This document shows positions 1-7,756 of a DNA stretch of 64,000 nt, one piece after another. The position numbers and the translations under genes were made by a program. The notes beneath the pieces are model-generated. The model worked only from the letters and a program-made list of their open reading frames with translations, did not search any database and was not told where the DNA came from. The first letter of the stretch is position 1. Every line of letters starts with the position of its first letter. The DNA is from Pseudomonas profundi (GTDB taxonomy: Bacteria > Pseudomonadota > Gammaproteobacteria > Pseudomonadales > Pseudomonadaceae): assembly GCF_008638305.1 (NCBI RefSeq), contig NZ_VTPZ01000014.1, positions 42,130 through 106,129 on the forward strand. The letters run 5' to 3'.

Positions 1-543
1 AATCCTGACGTTGAGATGAAGGTGGTGTGGGTAAATACCTGGTTCGATCCGGCCAAGGAAGCGGATGCGGCTAATACACTGATGGATCAGGGTGTCGACG
101 TGATCGTTCAGCATACCGACAGCCCTGCGCCGCTGCTCGCGGCGAAGAAACGTGGCAAGTGGGGCGTGGGTCAGGCCTCTGACATGAGTCACTTCGCACC
201 CGAGGCGCACCTGCTGTCAGTGGTAAACGATTGGGGCCCTTACTACATCAAACAGGTCCAGGCCGTTATGGATGATACTTGGAAATCAGAAGATTACTGG
301 GGCGGCATCTCGGACGACGTGATCAAGATCGCAGCGATCAGCGACCGCTTGACCGAAGCGCAGCGCACCCAGGTGGATGACCTCGTCAAGTCGATCGGTA
401 GCGGCGAATTCCACCCTTTCAGCGGCCCTCTGAATAACCAGGCTGGCGAGCTGAAGGTGAAGGAAGGCGAGCATCTGAGCCAACAGGAACTGGCTGAGAT
501 GAACTGGTACGTCGAAGGCATTGACGCCACTATCCCGCAGTAA
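1..543 (+). CDS. BMP-family ABC transporter substrate-binding protein, C-terminal part
   Basis: The reading frame is open from the left edge (N-P-D-V-E, then Met at 16), so the 5' part lies outside the window. About 180 residues remain. The segment with VVWVNTWFDPAKEADAA, the later DQGVDVIVQHTDSP stretch and the C-terminal SGPLNNQAGELKV resemble the second lobe of BMP/PnrA-like periplasmic proteins, which bind nucleosides or nucleobases. The rest of a BMP importer (ATPase and two permeases) is at 11775-15334, so this is probably its binding protein, separated from it by the purine catabolic operon. A strong terminator follows the stop codon. The substrate cannot be read from this fragment. 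Confidence 0.85.
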   Translation, partial: NPDVEMKVVWVNTWFDPAKEADAANTLMDQGVDVIVQHTDSPAPLLAAKKRGKWGVGQASDMSHFAPEAHLLSVVNDWGPYYIKQVQAVMDDTWKSEDYWGGISDDVIKIAAISDRLTEAQRTQVDDLVKSIGSGEFHPFSGPLNNQAGELKVKEGEHLSQQELAEMNWYVEGIDATIPQ

Positions 544-558
544 CGCTGTTGTATCCCC

Positions 559-588
559 AAGACCCCGGCGCTTGCGCCGGGGTCTTTC
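559..588. terminator. Bidirectional rho-independent terminator
   Basis: A 12-base perfect stem (AAGACCCCGGCG / CGCCGGGGTCTT) with a CTTG loop is followed by T-rich sequence. It lies between the ends of the convergent BMP gene and the 595-1965 amidohydrolase, and A/T runs on both sides allow it to serve both. Confidence 0.85.
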
Positions 589-594
589 TGGTTA

Positions 595-1965
595 TCAGGA
601 TGCCAGCAGCTGAGCCACGGATTCTTTTACGCGGGCAGTGAGTTCTTTCTCATCCAGCCCGAGCACCTCGCCCCCCGCTACCACTGCCCGCCCTTTGACG
701 AAGCTATGCTTTACCGATGCCGGCTCGCCGCACATCAGGGGTGCCATCAATGGGTAATGCACGCTGGCGAAGCGCGGCCGATTGATGTCGTAGAGCACCA
801 GATCGGCGTCCATTCCGACGGCAATCTCACCAACGCTATGCAAACCCAATAGCTCGGCCCCGTTACGGCTGCCCCATTTCAGAACGTCTTCCAGTGATGT
901 TGCTTCCGGACCGTGCAAGGCGCGGTGGATCAGCCATGCAAGATTCAGCTCCTGAAGCATTGAGCCCGACTCCGCCGAGGCCGATCCATCCACGCCCAGT
1001 GTGATCTTTACCCCGGCAGCCTGCATTGCGTGCACTGGCGCGACACCGCTGCCCAGCCGGCAATTGGAGGTCGGGCAATGCGATATGGCAGTGCCCGTTG
1101 CGGCCAAGCGTGAAATGGCGTGCGCATCGCAATGCACCAGATGCGCGTACCAGACATCCTGTCCCAGCCAGCCACAGTCCTCCGCATGATCAATGGCGCT
1201 CTTACCGTATTTCTGGCGTGCCTGCTGCTCGTCAAAACCTACCTCCAGCAGATGCGAGTGCATGCCCAGACCGAACTCGCGAGCATAGGCAGCCTGCGCT
1301 TTGAGGCCATCCACCGAACTCGAATGGATCAGGCTGGTAGGCGCCACCACCAGCTTGCGCATGGCGTCCGGTCCGGGTTGGTGATAACGGCTCCGGGTAT
1401 GCTCAAGGCGGTTCAGAACCTGGTCGAGTGATTCCGGCTCGATGCCATGCTCAAGCATGCCCTGGTGCGTGCCCGCCTCCGTCGCACTGCCGCGACATAA
1501 CACCAGACGGATGCCCAGTTCTTCAGCCGCTTGCCAAACAGCGTCCTCGAGTTCGGGTGTAGTGGTTGAGTGGTACAGGTAATGGTGATCGGCGCAGGTG
1601 GTCGCGCCCGAGCGCAGCAGCTCGTACAGCCCCAACCGTGCAGCGTGATACATCAGTTGCGGCGTGACCTTGGGCCAGAAGCGATAGGGTACGGAGCCGA
1701 GCCAGTCGCCGAGGTTCTGGTTCAGGCCGGCTGGCACGCCCTTCATGATGGACTGCGCCAAATGGTGGTGCGTATTGACCAACCCAGGCCACACCACACA
1801 GCCACTGGCGTCGATAATCTGTTCAGGTTCTGCGCCAGGCAACAGCCCAATGCCCATCTCGGTTATTCGGCCGTCGCGGATGCGGATGTCGCCCGCCGTG
1901 GCAGTACCGCCGGTGGCATTTCCATGGTTAAAGCACGCCTCGGCATTCTTGATCAGGTAAGACAT
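595..1965 (-). CDS. 8-oxoguanine deaminase-like amidohydrolase (COG0402)
   Basis: A 456-residue metal-dependent amidohydrolase of the 8-oxoguanine/ guanine/ TrzA deaminase branch. Visible motifs are the metal-binding NTHHHLAQ near residue 65, the HSHLLE motif in the middle, HCPTSN, and the metal/catalytic Asp in LGVDGSASAESG. Length is normal for the family. It is a paralogue of the enzyme at 19256-20617, but the loop after the catalytic Asp differs (SAESG here, SNDSNN there), so the two may deaminate different purines or pterins. It is divergent from a 2OG-Fe(II) oxygenase gene (2422). A sigma-54-like site lies about 90 bases upstream. Exact substrate not determined. Confidence 0.85.
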   Translation of the reverse strand: MSYLIKNAEACFNHGNATGGTATAGDIRIRDGRITEMGIGLLPGAEPEQIIDASGCVVWPGLVNTHHHLAQSIMKGVPAGLNQNLGDWLGSVPYRFWPKVTPQLMYHAARLGLYELLRSGATTCADHHYLYHSTTTPELEDAVWQAAEELGIRLVLCRGSATEAGTHQGMLEHGIEPESLDQVLNRLEHTRSRYHQPGPDAMRKLVVAPTSLIHSSSVDGLKAQAAYAREFGLGMHSHLLEVGFDEQQARQKYGKSAIDHAEDCGWLGQDVWYAHLVHCDAHAISRLAATGTAISHCPTSNCRLGSGVAPVHAMQAAGVKITLGVDGSASAESGSMLQELNLAWLIHRALHGPEATSLEDVLKWGSRNGAELLGLHSVGEIAVGMDADLVLYDINRPRFASVHYPLMAPLMCGEPASVKHSFVKGRAVVAGGEVLGLDEKELTARVKESVAQLLAS

Positions 1966-2053
1966 GAATCACTCCTGTTTTCCAATCGACGAGCAATGTC
2001 CCGGAGCAAGCCTCCTGACCGCTTCTACTCAGCTAGTTGCACACATCGTAAGT

Positions 2054-2068
2054 GCAATTTCCTTTCCA
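2054..2068 (-). promoter_or_regulatory. Candidate sigma-54 promoter for the 595-1965 deaminase
   Basis: On the minus strand the site reads TGGAAAGGAAATTGC, with GG-N10-GC spacing and a full TTGC -12 element. The -24 element (TGGAA) is weaker than the consensus TGGCA. It lies about 90 bases before the start codon. Confidence 0.45.
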
Positions 2069-2238
2069 ACTGCGGTGGCGCGTTACCCACCAGATCCTGC
2101 GAGCCACAGACCAACAGGTCCTTCTGATGGAGCAAATTTGGTGCAAGCGGTCAGCTTTTGCTCCCTTCGGGTGCGCGACGTCGGCCCTCTTTTTATCAAT
2201 TGGGCGGTTGAAAGCGCTGGGCAAGGCTGAAAGGGATT

Positions 2239-2253
2239 TGGCCTGATTCATGC
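2239..2253 (+). promoter_or_regulatory. Weak sigma-54 promoter candidate for the 2422 oxygenase
   Basis: TGGCCTGATTCATGC has GG-N10-GC spacing and a good TGGC, but the -12 element is ATGC instead of TTGC. It is offered only because neighbouring operons have better sites. Confidence 0.25.
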
Positions 2254-2421
2254 TTTCTGATCGAGGCGGATCTTCGGATCCCGAGCTTGAGTAGAAGCTG
2301 GCAGGGCGAAGCCCAGGTCATTGCTCAGTTATGGTCGGTGGCCACAACGGTGCAGGAATTCCCCTCCCCTTTGCAGGCCTCCGCTGCCCTCACCCACCAC
2401 GGGTGCTACTCGGAGAACATC

Positions 2422-3438
2422 ATGGTTAATACCCCTACCCAGGAATACGGACTCAAAGAGCTTCAGCTGGAAACCACTTTTGGCGGCTTCGGCGTGGAAA
2501 CGGCGGGAGAAATCCCGATGATCGACCTGACCGATTTTGATAGCCGGCGAGAGGAGATCACCGATCAGTTATGGAGTGCTGCCACGGAGGTGGGCTTTTT
2601 TCAGCTGGTGAATCACGGTTTGCCCTCGGAACAGATCCACCGGGCATTCCGGTTATCCGAAGCCTTCTTCGAGTTACCGAGTGAGCAGAAAGCAGCCTTT
2701 GCGCTCAAGAAGGGCCTGAATACCGGATGGGAATTCATGTCACAGGTGCGCCCTTCTACCCGCACCGCGGATCAGAAGGAATCCTTCCAGATCACCCTGC
2801 CGCATATGAATGATCTATGGCCCAATCAGACTGCCGTACCGGAATTCCAGCGGGTGATGCTGGATTTTGAGTACCGGTCCTGGCAGATCGGCATGCAGGT
2901 GCTGTCGTGTTTCGCCGAGCGACTGGGCTTCGAGCGCGATTTCTTTACCCAGGCGCATGACCGCTCCCGAGCGGAATACCAGAGCACACTCCGCCTGCTG
3001 CATTATCTGCCCCTGCCCGAAGACGAGCTCGATGCCAGTCTCTGGCGGGCAGGTGCGCATACCGATTACGACTGCCTTTCCATGGTGTTCCAACAGGAGG
3101 GCCAGGGCGGATTGCAGGTCAGCCCCGGCAAGGACGCTGAAGGTGCCGGCGATAACCGGGTGTGGCATTCGGTCATCCCGCATGAAGGCGTGATCACCTG
3201 TAACGTCGGCGATATGTTGATGCGCTGGAGTGATGACCAGCTCAAGTCGACCCTGCACCGGGTACGCATGCCCAAGCCAGGCGAATACCGCGGGCCACGC
3301 TACAGCCTCGCGTTCTTCTGTCAAGCGAACAAGGATGTGATGATTCAGGGCCCGGCGGGCAAGTACGAACCGATCTCCGCGGCGGACTATCTTCTGCAAA
3401 GGATTCAGGCGAACTTCGCAGAAAAAGCCAAACCCTGA
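2422..3438 (+). CDS. 2OG-Fe(II) oxygenase, isopenicillin N synthase-like (paralogue 1)
   Basis: A 338-residue cytosolic dioxygenase of the DIOX_N plus 2OG-FeII_Oxy type. The iron triad is visible as His213 and Asp215 (GAHTDYD) and His279 (STLHRV); the 2-oxoglutarate anchor is R293-Y-S295. An upstream in-frame Met at 2287 exists, but 2422 has a GGAG ribosome-binding site at good spacing and matches family N-termini (EIPMIDLTDF). Fungal thymine 7-hydroxylase belongs to this superfamily, and two more paralogues lie nearby (18249, 21419), each next to a nucleobase deaminase. An oxidative step on a purine or pyrimidine is therefore plausible, but this is inference. Confidence 0.85.
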   Translation: MVNTPTQEYGLKELQLETTFGGFGVETAGEIPMIDLTDFDSRREEITDQLWSAATEVGFFQLVNHGLPSEQIHRAFRLSEAFFELPSEQKAAFALKKGLNTGWEFMSQVRPSTRTADQKESFQITLPHMNDLWPNQTAVPEFQRVMLDFEYRSWQIGMQVLSCFAERLGFERDFFTQAHDRSRAEYQSTLRLLHYLPLPEDELDASLWRAGAHTDYDCLSMVFQQEGQGGLQVSPGKDAEGAGDNRVWHSVIPHEGVITCNVGDMLMRWSDDQLKSTLHRVRMPKPGEYRGPRYSLAFFCQANKDVMIQGPAGKYEPISAADYLLQRIQANFAEKAKP

Positions 3439-3445
3439 TGTGTTG

Positions 3446-3477
3446 AGCGCCCCGGTTGTGCACCAACCGGGGCGCTT
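3446..3477. terminator. Bidirectional terminator between the 2OG gene and puuD
   Basis: A 13-base perfect stem (AGCGCCCCGGTTG / CAACCGGGGCGCT) with a TGCAC loop lies between the converging ends of the 2OG oxygenase gene and puuD. Confidence 0.8.
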
Positions 3478-3483
3478 ATGTTC

Positions 3484-4680
3484 CTACCTGTTATCGCTCA
3501 ACCATTGCCCCAGTTCGCCGCGTTCTTCGTCAGTCATCCCCGTTACGTTACCCAGCGGCATGTAATGCGTCTCCACCGCAGACTGACGCACCTTGGCTTC
3601 GTGCTGCCTGAGTGCCGCCAGTTGATCGAGCACTATTCCCGCGGGCGGTGCCTGGAATGCAGGATGCGCCGGAGCAGTACTGTGGCAAGCCACACAATGA
3701 TTATTGAGCAGCGACATGACCCTGTCGTCGCTGACGCTGCCGCCAGTTGATCCGTCCGTTGCATCGCGCGTCGGTGCAACGAGCCAGATCAGTATCACCG
3801 TCAATAATGCACTGATGACGAGAATCGACGGACGCGTCACGCCGTGATGCCGCAGATTGAAAAAATGCCGGGCGAAGGCCGTGATAAAACCGATCGCCGC
3901 CAGAATCGCCCAGCCGTGGGCGTGGCTATACAGCATCGGATAGTGGTTGCTGATCATGATGAAGATGACCGGCAGCGTCATGTAGTTGTTATGCACCGAC
4001 CGCAGCTTGGCACGTGCGGCGAGTTGCGCGACGCGGGCACCCGGCTCCTGACCTTTCTCGATGGCATCAACCAGCGCGCGCTGCGCCGGCATGATGCCGA
4101 GAAAGACGTTGGCGACCATGATGGTCCCGACTACTGCGCCTACGTGGATGTAAGCGCCGCGCCCGGCGAATACCTGAAACAGGCCCCAGGCAACCAGCAC
4201 CAGCAGGCCGTAAAGCACTGCGCCGAAGGCCATCCCGTGCCGGGCCAGCGGGCTGCGAATCAGCGTCTCGTACACCAGCATGACCACGGCCAGCGTGCCG
4301 AGCCCGATGGCGATCGCCTCGCCCGCGCTCAACGCCGCCTTGCTGGTATCAATCAGATAGCCTGGATTGCCGAAGTAATACACTGCAAACAGCAGCGCCA
4401 TGCCGCTGATAAAAGTGCTGTAGGCCTCCCACTTGAACCAGTGCAGCTCGCCGGGCATTTTCTCCGGCGCAAGCTGGTACTTGGCAACCTCATAGATGCC
4501 GCCGCCATGGATGGCCCACAGGTCACCCTTGATGCCCTTGTCCTTCTTCCATTGCGGCGGTTCGCGCAGATGGTTGTCCAGCCAGATGAAATAAAACGAG
4601 GCGCCGATCCAGGCTACGCCGGCGATCACATGAAACCAGCGGATGATCAGACTCAGCCACTCAGCCAGATACGCATGCAT
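3484..4680 (-). CDS. puuD: Membrane-bound urate oxidase (urate hydroxylase) PuuD with cytochrome c domain
   Basis: A 398-residue protein with an N-terminal membrane domain of about eight helices (starting LAEWLSLIIRWFHVIAGVAW) and a C-terminal periplasmic c-type haem domain. The haem motif CVACH is at residues 329-333 and a possible Met ligand is M374 (YMPLG). This layout is that of PuuD, which oxidises urate to 5-hydroxyisourate and passes electrons to the respiratory chain rather than to oxygen directly. It is the last gene of the xdhA-to-puuD operon and overlaps the end of guaD by 20 bases. The product is used by UraH and UraD, encoded upstream. Confidence 0.93.
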   Translation of the reverse strand: MHAYLAEWLSLIIRWFHVIAGVAWIGASFYFIWLDNHLREPPQWKKDKGIKGDLWAIHGGGIYEVAKYQLAPEKMPGELHWFKWEAYSTFISGMALLFAVYYFGNPGYLIDTSKAALSAGEAIAIGLGTLAVVMLVYETLIRSPLARHGMAFGAVLYGLLVLVAWGLFQVFAGRGAYIHVGAVVGTIMVANVFLGIMPAQRALVDAIEKGQEPGARVAQLAARAKLRSVHNNYMTLPVIFIMISNHYPMLYSHAHGWAILAAIGFITAFARHFFNLRHHGVTRPSILVISALLTVILIWLVAPTRDATDGSTGGSVSDDRVMSLLNNHCVACHSTAPAHPAFQAPPAGIVLDQLAALRQHEAKVRQSAVETHYMPLGNVTGMTDEERGELGQWLSDNR

Positions 4681-6040
4681 TCAGTACAACTCCTTGTGCA
4701 GTATCACGATCGTACCGGCACTGGCCGGCAACATAGGTGCGTTGGATGGCGCGGTCATCGCCGAGGATCATCAGGTCAAACAGGATGCCCTGCAGATCAC
4801 CAGCCGCTGTGGCTTTCATCTTCAGCATCGGGCTGGCGGCGCGGTCGAGGACCAGAAAATCAGCGTACTTGCCAGGCTGCAGGTTGCCGGTCTGATCGGC
4901 CTGATGCAGCACCTCGGCGTTGCCGAGCGTGGCCATATAGAAGGCCTGGAAGGGATTCAGTGACTGCTGACGCAGCTGGCATACCTTGTAGGCCTCGGCC
5001 ATGGTGGTCAGCATCGACAGGCTGGTGCCGCCACCCACATCCGATGCCAGCCCGACGCTCACCCCCGCCGCCCGCGCGCTGGCCAGAGCAAACAAGCCGC
5101 TGCCGAGAAAGGTATTGGAGGTCGGGCAGAAGGCGATGCGCGTACCGGTTTCCCGCAGGCGTTGGCGATCCCGGTCATCGATATGGATACCGTGGGCGAG
5201 CACGCTGGTCGGCCCGAGCAGAGCAAAGTGATCGTAAACGTCCAGATAGCTTTCGCATTCCGGAAACAGCTCCTTGATCCAGGCAATCTCGGCCTGATTC
5301 TCGGCCCAGTGGGTCTGCATCAACACGCCGGGGTTTTCCGCCAGCAGCCGACCGGCCAGCGCCAGCTGCTCAGGACTTGAGGTAGCAGCAAAGCGCGGGG
5401 TAACGGCGTAGCGCTGACGGCCGGTGCCATGCCAGCGTTCAATCAGGCGACGGCTCTCGATATAGCTTGTTTCAGCGGTATCGCGCACGCCATCGGGCGC
5501 GTGTCGGTCCATCATCACCCTGCCGGCGGTCACGGCCATATTGCGCGAATGGGCAGCGGCGAACAGGGCTTCGGTGGCGACTTCATGCGAGGTGCTGAAG
5601 ACCAGCCCGGAGGTGGTACCGTGCGCCAGCAGCAGGTCAACGAAGAGCTCAGCCCGCTCCGTTGCCCAGTCCGCATCGGCAAAGCGCGCTTCCGCCGGAA
5701 AGGTGTAGGTTTCCAGCCAGTCGAGCAGTTGCGTGCCGTAACTTGCCATGACAGACAGCTGCGGCATATGCACGTGAGTATCGATGAAACCGGGCACGAT
5801 CAGACTGTCCGGCCAGTGTTCGACCGTACTGCCGGCCGGCAGCTGTGCAAGCAACCGCTCGGCTTCCCCGACCGCCAGAACGCGACCGTCGGCAATGATC
5901 AGCAATCCATCGTTCAGGTATTCATAGCTGGTCGGGTCGGGCACACCCAATCCGGGTTCGGCAAGAAAATGCAGCAGCGGCCCCCGCACTGCGGTGCAAC
6001 CCTTCGGGAAGGGTTGCGCTGGAATCGTCGCTACGCTCAT
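4661..6040 (-). CDS. guaD: Guanine deaminase (amidohydrolase type)
   Basis: A 459-residue zinc amidohydrolase that converts guanine to xanthine, feeding the xanthine dehydrogenase of the same operon. Motifs: FIDTHVHMPQLSVMASYG with the HxH metal pair, TLGNAEVLHQADQ in the C-terminal part, HWAEN, HGIHIDD, and ASDVGGGTSLSM carrying the catalytic Asp. The SVMASYGTQLLDWL segment is characteristic of bacterial GuaD. It overlaps uraH by one base and puuD by 20 bases, so translation of the three is coupled. Confidence 0.92.
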   Translation of the reverse strand: MSVATIPAQPFPKGCTAVRGPLLHFLAEPGLGVPDPTSYEYLNDGLLIIADGRVLAVGEAERLLAQLPAGSTVEHWPDSLIVPGFIDTHVHMPQLSVMASYGTQLLDWLETYTFPAEARFADADWATERAELFVDLLLAHGTTSGLVFSTSHEVATEALFAAAHSRNMAVTAGRVMMDRHAPDGVRDTAETSYIESRRLIERWHGTGRQRYAVTPRFAATSSPEQLALAGRLLAENPGVLMQTHWAENQAEIAWIKELFPECESYLDVYDHFALLGPTSVLAHGIHIDDRDRQRLRETGTRIAFCPTSNTFLGSGLFALASARAAGVSVGLASDVGGGTSLSMLTTMAEAYKVCQLRQQSLNPFQAFYMATLGNAEVLHQADQTGNLQPGKYADFLVLDRAASPMLKMKATAAGDLQGILFDLMILGDDRAIQRTYVAGQCRYDRDTAQGVVLNACVSG

Positions 6041-6381
6041 CAGCTACCCCGGTACGTTGAATAGCCCCACTGATTCAGCAATAGCGGCACGTGATAATGC
6101 GCTGCGGGATCGCCAAGTCGGAAACTGATGGTCACGAAAGGATAGAAGCACTCCTTGCCCTGGGCGGTGAAATACCCCTCGGTGTCGAAGGTGAGCTGGT
6201 AGATGCCTGCTGAAAATGTGTCGCCAAAACCATCAGTGACGCGGCCGTCCTGATTGGTCACGGCGCTGGCTACCTGCTCCCAGCCTGCTTCGCCCTGGCG
6301 TTCCAGCACGATGCGCACGTCGGCGGCAGGTCGTCCGCTACCGAGATCCAGAATATGAGTGGTGATGGGGCTTTTGCTCAT
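6040..6381 (-). CDS. uraH: 5-hydroxyisourate hydrolase (transthyretin-like)
   Basis: A 113-residue transthyretin-related protein that hydrolyses 5-hydroxyisourate to OHCU. The diagnostic C-terminal YRGS (residues 110-113) is complete, the N-terminal TTHILD contains the conserved active-site His, and length is typical. There is no signal peptide, so it acts in the cytosol. It overlaps uraD by 4 bases and guaD by 1 base. Confidence 0.95.
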   Translation of the reverse strand: MSKSPITTHILDLGSGRPAADVRIVLERQGEAGWEQVASAVTNQDGRVTDGFGDTFSAGIYQLTFDTEGYFTAQGKECFYPFVTISFRLGDPAAHYHVPLLLNQWGYSTYRGS

Positions 6382-6878
6382 AGCAGTTTGTCCAATCGAA
6401 TATGGGTAATTTTTGCCTGCTCGGCAGCGGCAATGTCGATTTCCGCTTCCCGGCTATTGGGCAGGCGAGCCTCAAGCAGCGCGAGCATTTCCTGGGCGCT
6501 CTTGCCGGTGGCGCAGACAATGAAGATGAAACCGAACTTCTCTTCGTAGGCTTCGTTGCCCTCTTTCAGGCGCATCAGAACCTGTTCAGGGGCGGACTGG
6601 GCACCGGACTGTTCGCCACTCGCCATCGCTTCGGTGCTGGCGTATTTACTGCGCAGACTCTTGATGTCGCCGATCTTGGGGTGCGCCTCGAATGCTTCCA
6701 GCCAGTCGGCTTCGGTCAAGGACGGCCACAGTGAGTGAGCGGCGCTGTGCAACGACTCTATCGATTGAAACGGTCGCATCTCGGCCATTGGTCGCGCCCA
6801 GGCGTCCGCCGCACAGCAATCGCGAAACAGGGTCAGCGCCGCTTCGGCGGGCAGCTGGTTAATCTCTTCAAGGGTCAT
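6378..6878 (-). CDS. uraD: OHCU decarboxylase
   Basis: A 166-residue 2-oxo-4-hydroxy-4-carboxy-5-ureidoimidazoline decarboxylase that yields S-allantoin. The catalytic His is in EAHPKIGD (His66), and the KFGFIFIVCATGKS block is conserved. It starts four bases inside the end of xdhC and runs into uraH with a four-base overlap. Allantoinase and later steps are not in the window, so the pathway must continue elsewhere. Confidence 0.94.
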   Translation of the reverse strand: MTLEEINQLPAEAALTLFRDCCAADAWARPMAEMRPFQSIESLHSAAHSLWPSLTEADWLEAFEAHPKIGDIKSLRSKYASTEAMASGEQSGAQSAPEQVLMRLKEGNEAYEEKFGFIFIVCATGKSAQEMLALLEARLPNSREAEIDIAAAEQAKITHIRLDKLL

Positions 6879-7756
6879 TGCGCCTCCACAGGCTGAGTTG
6901 GGGATGTATCTTCAGAGCTTGGCAGCAACGCCTTCAGCTCGTTCCATTTGACGCCGCGCCGTCTGGCTTTGGGCTGGTCGGTCGCCGCCAGCGACAACAA
7001 CTCTGCGCAAATGGATACCGCGACCTCCATTGGCCGCTTGCCGGGCACATCGCTGCGCCCAACCGGACAACGGATCGAAGCGATCTGCGCTGCTGTATAG
7101 CCTCGGTGTTCCAGGCGCAGCCGGAAGCGTTCGGCCTTGGTCTGCGAGCCGATCAAGCCGATGCTGGTTGCGTCGCCTGCATCCAGCAGTGCGCGGCACA
7201 GGTCGTAGTCAAGCTGATGGTTGTGCGTCAGGATCAGCACGTGGCTGCCGGCGCACAGGGCTTTGGCGTCGCCAACAGGATCGTCCGTCAGGTGTTGCCG
7301 CACGTTGGCGGGCACGTCCGCCGCTTCAGGAAAGGCATCCGCCCGGGAATCAACCCAGACCACCTGCCAGGGCAGTTGCCCAATGATGGTCATCAGCGCA
7401 CGGCCCACATGGCCCGCGCCAAATACCACTAGCCGCGCCTCGCTACCGGGCTGGCCTTCAAGCAATACCGACACGCTGCCGCCGCAACACTGCCCCAGGC
7501 TCGCGCCCAGCGGAAAATGCTGCAGCTGCGTTTCATAGCGGCGCGCGGCAAGTTGCTCGCGCGCACGGGCCATGATCTGAAACTCCAGGTGGCCACCGCC
7601 GACGGTGTCGTAGCTGTGTTCTGCGGTAATGACCATCTTGCTGGCCGGCTCGCGTGGCACCGAGCCCGCCACACCCAGAACAGTCACGAGCACGTAGGGC
7701 TCGCCGCGCGCCTCACAGTCGGCGACGGCCTGATACCAGGGCATGCGCTTGTCCAT
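6875..7756 (-). CDS. xdhC: Xanthine dehydrogenase accessory protein XdhC
   Basis: A 293-residue XdhC/CoxI-family chaperone that binds molybdenum cofactor and helps sulfurate and insert it into XdhB. Visible are the N-terminal YVLVTVLGVAGSVPREPASK, the CCGG motif (GQCCGGSV), and the Rossmann-like VFGAGHVGRALM followed by LTHNHQLD. The gene is directly coupled to xdhB (one-base junction at 7756) and overlaps uraD by 4 bases. Confidence 0.94.
   Translation of the reverse strand: MDKRMPWYQAVADCEARGEPYVLVTVLGVAGSVPREPASKMVITAEHSYDTVGGGHLEFQIMARAREQLAARRYETQLQHFPLGASLGQCCGGSVSVLLEGQPGSEARLVVFGAGHVGRALMTIIGQLPWQVVWVDSRADAFPEAADVPANVRQHLTDDPVGDAKALCAGSHVLILTHNHQLDYDLCRALLDAGDATSIGLIGSQTKAERFRLRLEHRGYTAAQIASIRCPVGRSDVPGKRPMEVAVSICAELLSLAATDQPKARRRGVKWNELKALLPSSEDTSPTQPVEAQ

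Larger units (their letters stand above)
1966..2421. other. Divergent regulatory region, 456 bases
   Basis: No gene is visible. It lies between the divergent amidohydrolase and 2OG oxygenase genes. It holds CTGACCGCTT at 2015-2024 and its exact reverse complement at 2145-2154, an inverted repeat TTGCAC-N9-GTGCAA at 2037-2057, and one good and one weaker sigma-54-like site. The ten-base half sites share the TGACC/GGTCA core found in the operators of the xdhA, BMP and NMT1 operons, so this region probably belongs to the same regulon. Confidence 0.5.

Noticed and set aside
2037..2057. TTGCAC-N9-GTGCAA dyad as an NtrC site
   Set aside because: NtrC sites need GCAC-N7-GTGC; the spacer here is two bases too long. 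Noted only as an inverted repeat.
3844..5277. A long plus-strand open frame of 477 codons opposite puuD and guaD
   Set aside because: The frame has low-complexity Arg-rich composition and no recognisable domain, and it lies opposite two well-supported genes. It is a high-GC shadow frame.
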